From Panopea generosa (taxonomy: Eukaryota; Mollusca; Bivalvia; Adapedonta; Hiatellidae): DNA of 64,000 nt. Location: positions 23,690,839 through 23,754,838 of the forward strand of contig CM055898.1 of assembly GCA_029582155.1 (NCBI GenBank). Direction: 5' to 3'. Both the position numbers and the translations under genes were made by a program. The notes under the pieces are model-generated. The model saw only the letters and a list, made by a program, of their open reading frames with translations, searched no databases and had not been told where the DNA came from. Every line of letters starts with the position of its first letter. Within the stretch, counting starts at the first letter, position 1. Positions 12,601-24,600 of this stretch are shown here, one piece after another.

Positions 12601-15600
12601 ACACCCAGGTCTACAATAAAGTCTTACTGTGTCTACAGCCTCATTATCATCCTGGTTATTTGAAAAGCAAAAATATCATTATATGCTTTATACATGCGAA
12701 TGCATTAGTAGACCATTCAGTAATTATATTATTCATTCAAAAATACATAAGAAAAAAGGAAAATTGTATCAAACCATGCAAAGTCATGCTCATGCATTTT
12801 TATCACTACAGTTTTATTGTACCAGAATGCCACAAACAAACAAACACCTACTTATTTATTGTTATAAATGGGATCAACTATAAAACCAATGAAAACAGAC
12901 AAATTCAAAGATTTCTTGATGGGAATAATTCATGAGAAATCAATGGTTGCTAACCAACTTCCTCCTGATCTGATTACTCAGTTACAATGAATGGAAGTTT
13001 AAACACACGGGCAAAACATTATATATTAGAAAGGGGAATAACTATATGAAAAAACAGAAATAGTTAACCTTCTAACATATTAACAAACCAATGCACCAAA
13101 TTTTTGTTAAAAATATAAAGTCAAACTTGGATAATTGTTTGGAAACCAAACAAGAATGGATTGAGGGAAATGCAAACACAGAATTTACTACATTTCTTTA
13201 AAAGGTTGTTAGCAACAAATTTGAGGGTAAATCAACATAAATGATGGAGGTGATACATGAAGGTATACACAAATGTCAAAAATTGGCTTATGAAGCTCAA
13301 ATGAATGTTTATTACATGTATTAACTTATGATGGCCAACTGGGTGTCAATTATAATATAATGATGGTCAACTGGGTGTCAATTATAAGATTATAAAGGTC
13401 AACAATAAAATTATATAAAGGTTAATTGAGTATCAATAATTAGATTATAGTCCACAGGATGCTGGTGATTAGATTATGGTCAACTTGATGCCGATGATTA
13501 AATTATGGTCAACTGGATGCCAGTGATGACATTATGAAGGTAAAATGAATGCCAGTGATCAGATTATGAGGGTCAACTGGGTGTCGATCATAAAAAAATG
13601 AAGGTCAACTAGATGCCAGTGATTTTTATGGTCAACTGGATGCCGATGATTAGATTATGAAGGTCAACTGGGTGTCAATCATAATATAATGAAGGTCAAC
13701 TGGATGCCAGTGATTAGATTATGAAGGTCAACAGGATGTCAATGATAAAATAATGAAGGTCAAACAAGTGCCAATGACTGCATGATGTTAATTGGATTTC
13801 TGTGATTATATTATGAATCTTAACCAAGTGTCAATGATAAAATAATGATGGTCAACTGAGAGACAATGATTAGATGAAGTTAACTGGTTGTCAATGATTA
13901 CATTATGAAGGTCAAATGGGTGTCAATATATGGTTAACTTTATACAAATGTGAACATAAAATACAATATGTGATGGTTAACAGCATTGATATTCAATGTG
14001 TATGTATGTTTTGAGGTTTAGTGTAGAAAGGCATTCAATGTTCAATTATAACACAGCTGAAAATATTAGTGTTTACTTTTCTTAGATTTTTTTTTCATGA
14101 CCTATGAGCTTAAACATGCATTATAACCATTTAGGAAAACTTAAACATTGATGATGTCCACACACACACATACATGCACTCAGGCATCCATGCACGCACA
14201 TGACCACACACACAGACAAAATAAAATCATTAATTTATTCAAAAGTAGCCTTAAACAGTCCATTTCCTTTTATAGTAAGTTAATACAAGTATATTTTCAG
14301 CAGTTCATGTAAATTAAAGAAATAGTCCCCTCATTTTTTTTCATTAGAAACACAGCAATGCCAAAATCCTGATCACAAATAATCATAACTGTGATTAGAA
14401 ATTTTGATTAATTTTCAAGTAGTTCCAAACATAATTAGTTGAATGACCTCTCTACACCACAGCCACAACACACAGTAACTGAAGGGTTAAGTCAAGGCAA
14501 AACAAAAACAAGGAATCTGTTTAACAATATAACGTTACCTTCCCATCAGGATTTAAAAAGGATGATCTCTACAATGAAATGTTTAGATATTGTTGCTCTG
14601 GTTTGTTCACAAGTGTATTACTTTGTATTTAACCCATTACTCCATAGAAACGAGTTTTCCCGCACCAATCACAGAAGGCCTTTGAAAACAGTGCAGGAAG
14701 AGTTCAGATTGCTCGTAACGAGCAATCTGAACACTTCCTGCACTGTTTTCCACTCTGTCAGTTAAAATTAACATAATTCACCAAATATTTCAAAAGCCTT
14801 CTATATCAGCTGTCCAAAGCCTTCTATATTAGAGGTGTCCAAAGGCGTCTATATGAAGTAAAGGGTTAAATGGTGTGAAGTAGAACTTTTAATCAAATAA
14901 TCATTTGTATCATGGGTGGTGTCTTCTAAAGATGGTTCTGCCTCTGGAAGTATTACAGCTCAGACGCATGACCTGATTACATAATACGGCTACCAGGACA
15001 CCAACCCATGGGGTTCATAAATTGGAAAACTGGAAATATTTTTTTAAAAATTGACAATTAAGTGAGGAAACACCTCTAGAACTATCTTTTAAGATTACCG
15101 ATAAAATGACAAACGAAATTGAAACAGAAAACAAATAGACAGATTAATGGTTTATCATTTCATCAATGTATATGAAACAATACTCACAAAAATTTCAAAG
15201 TGACACTCTGCATGGTTACATTTTGAAAGCCACTGATTGAATTAACCTCACCCATCAAGAAACAGCTGGTATCTATTTAAAATGATCGTGCCATAATTAT
15301 ATTATGACAAAGGTAGGCAAAACACAGCAGAGAGAGAGAGAGATGAATGACAATGAGACACAATGTTATATATCAATCATCATGGAGACTGTGGCTGAGC
15401 TGGGATTCAAACTCACAACCCTTAGATTGATAGTCAGACGTGCTACCGTCTGAGCTAACTGGGTCCAGCTTAAACTTAAAGTCTGAATCAGTGTTAAAAT
15501 ATGGAATTGGCTTTATACATGGTCAATTTCTTTAGGAAAAGCAAATAAATTAGGTCCTAAATTTTCAAAAAGTATATAACGCTTTCCAGCCATGCATGTT

Positions 15601-18600
15601 AGGAATATAATGTGCATTTCACATGCTCTTATAAAGCTTCTACTTATTGAATAAAATCTGAAGAAAAAAAAAACACACACAAAAAGAACTTAATAGTATT
15701 TACTCCAATCAATGAAACAAAACTGTTTGTTCAATCCAAGTTTGTAAAGGAAGTTATTTTTCTACAAAAATAAATGTTTCTCATGCTACACACACAAACT
15801 GACTGAAGGTGAGTTCAAATACAAAAATCTACATTAGACTTCAAAAATTAAATACAATACACAGGCATTAGAGAGTAGTTACTACATCACATTTCTATAG
15901 ATGCAGCAGTATGCACACATGTCTGCCGTTATACTTACATGTAACACTTGCTGTGGGGTCTGCTGCTGTTGTTGTTGTTGCTGAAGTAGTAATATTTCCT
16001 GTTGTTGTTGTTGTTGTTGTTGTAGATGTTGTGGATTACTACTGTTGTTTGGTATAGATGATTCAGTGACTAAAAAGTATAATGTCATGTGAATAAGCAG
16101 AAAACAGTTCAGACAATCTATTATCTGTGCTTCAGAATTTTCTATTTCGGTAAGACCCAGTGTCAATAAGCAGAAAACAGGTCAGACAATCTATTATCTG
16201 TGCTTCAGAGTTTTCTATTTCAGTAAGACCCAGTGTCAATAAGCAGAAAACAGGTCAGACAATCTATTATCTGTGCTTCAGAGTTTTCTATTTCAGTAAG
16301 ACCCAGTGTCAATAAGCAGAAAACAAGTCAGACAATCTATTATCTGTGCTTCAGAGTTTTCTATTTCAGTAAGACCCAGTGTCGATAAGCAGAGAACAGG
16401 TCAGACAATCTTTTATCTGTGCTTCAGTGTTTTCTATTTCAGTAAGACCCAGTGTCAATAAGCAAAAACAAGTCAGACAATCTATTATTTGTGCTTTAGA
16501 GTTTTCTATTTCAGTAAGACCCAGTATCAATAAGCAGAAAACAGGTCCGACAATCTATTATCTGTGCTTCAGAGTTTTCTATTTCAGTAAGACCCAGTGT
16601 CAATAAGCAGAAAACAGGTCAGACAATCTATTATCTGTGCTTCAGAGTTTTCTTTTTCAGTAAGACCCAGTGTCAACAAGCAGAGAACAGGTCAGACAAT
16701 CTATTATCTGTGCTTCAGAGTTTTCTATTTCAGTAAGACCCAGTGTCAATAAGCAGAAAACAAGTCAGACAATCTATTATCTGTGCTTCAGAGTTTTCTA
16801 TTTCAGTAAGACCCAGTGTCAATAAGCAGAAAACAAGTCAGACAATCTATTATCTGTGCTTCAGAGTTTTCTATTTCAGTAAGACCCAGTGTCAATAAGC
16901 AGAAAAACAGGTCAGCCAATCTATTATCTGTGCTTCAGAGTTTTCTATTTCAGTAAGACCCAGTGTCAATAAGCAGAAAACAGGTCAGACAATCTATTAT
17001 CTGTGCTTCAGAGTTTTCTATTTCAGTAAGACCCAGTGTCAATAAGCAGAAAACAAGTCAGACAATCTATTATCTGTGCTTCAGAGTTTTCTATTTCAGT
17101 AAGACCCAGTGTCAATAAGCAGAAAACAGGTCAGACAATCTATTATCTGTGCTTCAGAGTTTTCTTTTTCAGTAAGACCCAGTGTCAACAAGCAGAGAAC
17201 AGGTCAGACAATCTATTATCTGTGCTTCAGAGTTTTCTATTTCAGTAAGACCCAGTGTCAATAAGCAGAAAACAAGTCAGACAATCTATTATCTGTGCTT
17301 CAGAGTTTTCTATTTCAGTAAGACCCAGTGTCAATAAGCAGAAAACAAGTCAGACAATCTATTATCTGTGCTTCAGAGTTTTCTATTTCAGTAAGACCCA
17401 GTGTCAATAAGCAGAAAAACAGGTCAGCCAATCTATTATCTGTGCTTCAGAGTTTTCTATTTCAGTATGAGTCGGCATCAACAGAATTATTCAAAAGTTT
17501 ACCAGCTGATGGTAACCATTTTTTTTATTGCTTTCAATTCCTTTCTGACCGGCACCTGTTTAAAGCAACGCCTTTCAGTTTTACAATCGTCTGACTTTTT
17601 CTTTTTAAAATATATTGTCTAAAGATAAGTTTAAACATATTTTATTACTAATGTTAGCAGCAATAAAACCAAACGATGTTACTCTCGACAGTATTGTGGG
17701 AATACAAAGAAATGATGTAAGACATCAGTTTTGCCAGCTAGTCCTTATCATTTATCTTTTTGCTTAAATCTCAAATGAATTCTTATATATGTTGCCGACT
17801 TCAGTGACTTACATTGCTGTTAGCAATGTTAATGAATATATATTGAGGTATATTGAGTTTGATTTTTACTAATCCCTGAGAATTTCCAGGAAAAGTGCAT
17901 TTTTACATACAATTCATACAGCAATAAATAATAAATTAAGACTAATGTCAGTCATGTTTACTGATTCACTAAACAATCAGAATGCTCATACTATCGCAAG
18001 TTTACAATCCACAACAGAGACAAGCAAAGCTAGCTCTTCTACACAAAACTGTACTGGAGGAAGTCTTTAATCATAATCATGTCAATGCTTTTCTATCATT
18101 TAAATGCAAGGAGTAATTCTTAAATTTTGTTGAAACTGACGCAAGAGGTAAATGTTTTTTGTATTAATTACACTGAATTACCGTAACACCTCAGAAAGTA
18201 TGTATTGCTGTTATACAACATTAATAATTCAATATTGATTTCGATAACTGGCAAAGAAATTCAAATCCTAATATTTGTTAAGAACACATTTTTGACTCTC
18301 TGATAGAAAACTAGGGGATTTCTGCATTAAAGCCATTCCAACATTAATTTTGTTGTAAGGGTATGAATATTTGTATGTATGAATATTTGTATTGTATTGT
18401 TTATGTTTCACTACACAGTTGCACTCTTTTTATGTGACAATGACATAAATCTTGCGCTTTAAATGTCTTTTTGCGCTGAAAAAAAAGTGTCCTATTTCAT
18501 TTTAATTCTAATCTAAACACATGTGAACAACTTCAAATTTTTTCATAGTATGAAGAGGGTCATGTCACATACAACAGAAAGTGGTGCACTTAAATTGAAT

Positions 18601-21600
18601 TTTTAATATAAAAAAAAAAGCTCTGCTTCCTTGTCAGCAACCATCACATATGATGTATATTGGTTTCAAAAATCATTTAACATTTAGAATAGTAACACTA
18701 ATCATACTGAAAGTTTGTGTATTTTTTGTCTTTCAAAGCACACACATTACTAAATATGCAGACCTGTAATAACATGTACTTTTACACTTGAACTGCATCA
18801 ATATAGTATACATAGCCAAGTTTGATCATTTTCTATAACAATAAATTGAAGATATGGCAATTTAATTTCTAATATGGCTGTGATGTAACATTCACTTTAA
18901 AAATATTTCTATGCAGATTTTTTTTTAATGTGAAAATCCTATAGACCTTATTTAACACAGAATAAAGAGCAAAATCCAACCGTGCCACTTTAACCTACCT
19001 CTTAACTTATCATTCAGTCTGTCTAGTGATTCCAGTAGTCTTTGTTCCTCCATAGATAGAGCAGATTTCACTGTAAAATAATACAAAACTTATTCTAGTT
19101 ACAAAGAAATTTCCTGAAATGGTTCAGAAATATTTATCACATACAATACATATTTACAAATTACACAAGTCAGCATTTAAATCATAGCTAGGCATGTCTT
19201 AATGCATTAAAATTGGTATAAAATTAATAATTCATGACAGATGTTCCACAAAGATTGAATGATGGTATCAACTAGGAGTTATAACATTCTGTTCTGTGGT
19301 TAGTCCAGTCCCATTAGTTACGTAAGATTTTTCTATTTTGAGTTTGTTTTGTTTGAATATAATGCATCATCTTTTTGCCATCAAGGGCTAACAGACAATC
19401 AGTTAACCTAACCACTCTTTCCTGGGATCCTAGAAGGTTAACCAGTACTCAAGCCCACCTGTCTCTGCAAGTTACCAATAACTTTAAATAAAATGCCATG
19501 AATAATATTTCCGTGGTTACTAAACACAGTGAATTTTATTTTTTATTTGACTTACCGGTATCATACTTTCTATCATGTTCACATTTAAGATGTCAAATAT
19601 ATAATTTATGTAATATTTTTTTAATGTCACATCACAGCACAAGAATTTACCTCAGCCCTAGGAAAAGATTGAAATATCCAACCCTGGTAAAACATGACCT
19701 ATGAATGAGCCAGCATGCTGTAAAACATTTCATGTATTCATTCATTATTCCCCATCTCTCCAACAATAGATTGGTTAAAAAACAATTACTGAATGTCCGT
19801 AAAATAGGAATTTACTCTGTATGTACTTGGTTTATTGTTGACATTAACTCTATGTTAGACTAAATGCTAGGATGAAAGGTTCAGCACTACAAGTGTATGA
19901 TTTGTCTACCTTTAGGTGAAGGTCTGCCAGCGTTGTATGTCTGTTGACGTATTTGAGCATCCTCCATGGCCTGCTGGATCTTGCTCTCGGACACAGACTG
20001 TTCTGCCAACTGTTCTGCAGCAAGGAATCCCGCCATGCTTTCAGTAACTGTCAGGTAGCATTGTAAATAATTTTATCATATTAAAACATTTCAATAAATA
20101 TTCTTACTACAAATAAACGGAAATAAAACCATTACCATGACAGTAAGTAAATTTTTTTAAACTTTTTCCTTGATAAAAATGAAGTTACTTATAAATAATT
20201 ATATTTCATTAGTTTAAACTTATCTATTCTATATTGATTCTGAAACAAATATAATAATAACTTAGATACACCATGCTTTAAGTATTCCCGTATAGACCAA
20301 TTGAAAGAATTTCAATAATGCATTCTTGCTCAAGGACCCCTAACATGACATGGTAAGGGACCATGCTGATCCCAATCCAAAATTTAATAATTTTTTATTT
20401 TTTATTGAGGGACTATATTACTAAGGTATCAAATTGGTTTTAAACTTATAAGCATTTAAAAGTGGGGTGGTAGTTGTTGACCAATAACAGTAGAGATTGC
20501 CGATTCACCAAACTCGACTTCTCTAAAAAAAGTCAGTACTAGTTCAACCAGAGATATTGATAAAAGCTCTGAGCTTTCTTCACAATGGAGGTAAAACAAG
20601 TTAGTATAAACCAAACAATACTGGTAAGTAAGTATTATCTCAGGAATTCTTCATGTACTGAAGTTTTTAAACAATGTGCTCACTACAAAATTTGGTAATT
20701 GTTTTTGCTAGTGTAACAAGAAAGACTCACCATCTTGGTTATTCTGAGCCACAACAGTTGCCTGAGGACCTGATGGACTTTGTACTGGTGCATGGTACTT
20801 TGTGTACCCTTGCTGCTGCTGCTGCTGTCGTGATTTCAAACTGTTTGGGTTCGGTTGCTGTTTCCGTTGCTGCAATAAACCATAACGTTTTGCATATGTA
20901 TTATTGTTATTCTCTAAAGAATTTTGCCTCCGTACACCTTGAGGTGAATTATTATACGCAGGCTGTTGGGCCACCCTGCTCATACTGTTATACTGTCCTA
21001 AAGACTTGCCATCAATGTATGTGTTCGAAACTGGTGCCGCCTGGCGTGACAATTGAGAGGGATTATCCATTGCCATAGAAACTGGAGGTTGCATTTTGTC
21101 GGGTGTTGCCTCTGAATTTCTACTCAGACAAGTTCGGACTTTGTCCCAGAGATAATTAATCTCATCATCAGTTGGAGTTCTATCAATACGTAAACCATTA
21201 TCATCAAACACAGCACCATCGTATTTTGAGCCATTTTGTCTGGTTTGTGACGGATTATTTGAACTGCCAACTGGCGACGGACCCTGTTTAGTGTAATTTG
21301 GGTAGATGAAAGGTGCACTGTCACTTTTTGGCATCACTATACTAGACACGGCATAGTTAACTTTCTGTTCGGCAGGTCGTGAATAGTCCACTGAAGTCAC
21401 AGAATAAACGGATGCGGGAGTAACAGATGAAACTGTATTACCGACCCGAGCAGGGACTTTTTCCATGAAATTACTGTTCACAATAACCACTTTTTTATCC
21501 ATTTCATTAGCACTTGTCATGTTCACTGTTGAAGAAGTGGGACCTTGGGTAATGATATGTGCCGTAGCTTGTGGACGGACAATCTGTGTCTTTGCTCTGG

Positions 21601-24600
21601 GTATACTACTGGTACGGACCGTGGCACTGGACGCACGCGGAGGTTTGCTGTCTACCCTCATTGTGACAGTTTTCTGGGCCACAGCAGATACAGGTCTTGG
21701 AGGCTTCTGATGTACTACGTTAGCTGTGATAAATAAAACAAAATCTTAAATGAACCATTATCAAGATGCATTAGAAATATTTAGTTTTATGAGCATATTC
21801 AACTAATTACTCAAGAGTCTTAATAAATTAACAAGTCCCAAAATAAGTATTTAAAAATGTTGAGTCTGAATTTCATATTCAATTTTTCAAAATGTTGAGT
21901 CTGAAACTCAAATTCAATTTTTCAAAATGTTCAAAACTCTTACTGATTTTTTTTACAAGTAAAATTCATGTTAAAAACAAGCCAATATCTACATTTTCCT
22001 GCAAAAGCAATTTCAATGATAAACCAAATACATTGAATAAAGACCATTGAATAAAGATTGAAAAAATCCGTCCCTAAAATAAATGCCCGTAGTAGCGGGG
22101 TGGTCTTAATATTGGGGTGGTTGTTAGGTGGAGTTTTACTGTAGATCAATCTAAAATTTTTTCTTCTTTTCTTAATGGGGTTTAACGCCATTTCCTACAC
22201 ATTTCAGGTTATATATGACATATCCAGTTTTATTTGTGAAGGAAGACCTCAGAATGAATCTGAGTAGAACCACCGCCTTTCTGCACATAAGGTTTTTTGA
22301 GCGCACAGGACTTGAACCTACGACCTTAGCGGTGAAAGGTTAGTGATTTTGAGACAATGTCTTACACCACTCGGCCACGGAGGACCCCGTTACTGGTTAT
22401 AAAGTTTTTAAATGGGCAGTTTTGAGGCTGGGTCAGACAGATTTTTTTCAACTCAAACAAAAATTAATCAATTAAGGCACAGGATAGGATATAGAAACTT
22501 ATTATGATCGAAAATTGCATTGCTTCATTAGTTACCAGTTGTTCAGATCTGTTGAATGAACATATTAATGATATAACATCATTAAACATGCCAATACTAC
22601 AGATTTTCACTGCTTAAACATGTTATTCCAGAAGTTAAACAGGTCACAATTTTCACTTGCGAGTTATGCTTTTCTACCCCATTAAAGTTTTCACATAGAA
22701 TACTTAAATTTTAAGTTATTCATTATGTCCAGATTAAAATTAGAAGGCAAAAAATATTTAATGTAAAAATTTGACCATTGAAACACATCTCATAAAACTG
22801 TCTATAACAGCTATGTTAAAACAGTATATGGTATATACTTATACCTCCAAATAAATGCTCCCCCTAATAAAAACAACATATTTTTATTTCAAATAAAATT
22901 ACTCGACACTCTTGACATTGGGTTGAACTTGTTAAAGTTGACTAAATGTCTCATAACTGGCGATGTGTTTTATGGCATTTTTCACACATTTCATACAAAA
23001 GTTAAACAGACATCTCTGGCCCCTCCCCCACCTCATTAGCAAAATGTATAGTTCTTGTGACGTATATCTGGTGTATATGGTACACTTTATATTCACCATT
23101 GTTATGTGGTAATACTTACGTCTGCGAACAAACAATTTGTCCTGTTCATCAGAGTCATCAAGGTCGTCCTCAGGTTCATCAGGGTAGGTCAAATCAGCAA
23201 ATCTAACATTCTTCTTCGTGGGCTGTAATACCAACAGAATAACAATCAATCATTGAGCTACCATGGTAAACAAAGGTCCCATTACCTCAGTATTGTATAC
23301 AGGAAATAAAAACAGATATGCGTTGTCTATCCTGAACTGCTAATGTGTACATGTACATTACTTAATAGTTTGAAGGAACAGCTCCAACAATCACAGTTTC
23401 CTATCTAAACTGAATGATGAGATGTGGGAGGGTTTGATCAACACTTTTATTCCTATATCGCGTCTAGCTCTATTTACTGCTACTACAAGTGAATAGGAAT
23501 TTGTAATAAAGAAGGGCCTCATTCTTTGTACATGTGTGTATCTTTATTTTCATCTGAATAAACTCACTTTTATACAAATAATTGCACAATTTAATAATCA
23601 GAACCAATCCATGTAGTACAAACAGTGGAGCGCATAGTTCAGTGGTAGAGCATCGGACCCAAGGCTGGGAGGGTTGTGGGTTCGATCCTACACTATGGCT
23701 ACATGTAGTGTCCTTGAGTAGGCACTTCATCCCTATGGGTACTGAGTACTGACTGGTTATACACAGGAAGACCTTGACCTTGACTTGTCTAAGTTGTAAC
23801 AATCGAGGTAAAATAAGTAAGTTAAAAACAAAATCAACAAACGGTGGTCAATCCATAATTATTTAATTACTAAATTCTAATTCCCTTACAACTCACTAAA
23901 AGCATGCTGTTACTTCTATTTTATAGCTGTTATATGGACTGCTGTCCATTGTGTAATGGTGTGTTATTTCATTATGTACAGGTATACTTCATCATGCTGC
24001 AGACCTGATGCCAGTATAAGTTTAAAAGTTGGCCAACTGTCAAACATATCATGCAATCTCTAATTATAGCAAACATTTCTGCATACATGACAGCAGCGTA
24101 GCCAGGATTTCAGTTTAGAGGGGGGTGGGAGGGTACTTAGGGGGCACAACAAAAAATCTGAAAAATGCACACCTTTGTCACTGTCTGCAATTTAATTTGT
24201 TTAGATTTAAATTATTTTAGCTAAATCACCAAGCAAGCCCATGAATCATTCTCAAGCCAGTTTCCTAGAAAGAGAACATCATTTTTGACTACTGGGTTGA
24301 ACTGGGATGGAATCTGCTATCTCTGGCTAGATCAGTCAACACTCAAACCACTACCCACTTGTAATATACATTTGTAATTGACAAGTGATTTCATATTGGC
24401 CCTTCTCCATCCTCTGAGTTATATCAAATACATGTTACCCTTTTTATTAGAGGAACCAAATTTAATTACCCCGACAATTTCATTTTCCATTATGGGCAAT
24501 TATTCATCATGTGACTATCACATGAGTGTCTTATGACTAAAAATTTCACAAAATAACTAGACCTATCACTGAAGGTGATGAATACCCCCGAACGCCGCCA

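Larger units (their letters stand above)
3636..15938 (-). other. CEP126: CEP126-like intron 11 (12.3 kb)
   Basis: Largest intron. It holds degraded SINEs (5300-5900, 6080-6260), 66-bp, 51-bp and 27-bp minisatellites, a HINE-like insertion, a 30-bp degenerate array and the 67-bp palindrome. Stretches 6300-9000 and 11800-13300 are AT-rich with nothing recognised. Confidence 0.7.

Noticed and set aside
14160..14216. CA-rich stretch as a possible microsatellite locus
   Set aside because: Interrupted and short; only low-complexity sequence.
16379..17622. Repeated SISR.QVRQSIICA frames, and a possible CRISPR-like array
   Set aside because: 73-bp tandem satellite without distinct spacers, in a eukaryotic intron; units drift through frames.
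22300..22390. Possible genuine tRNA-Leu/Ser gene
   Set aside because: A and B boxes are good, but the acceptor stem does not pair and the sequence continues into a SINE body repeated elsewhere in the window.
23636..23710. Possible genuine tRNA gene
   Set aside because: A and B boxes present but no acceptor-stem complementarity; the downstream SINE body explains it.
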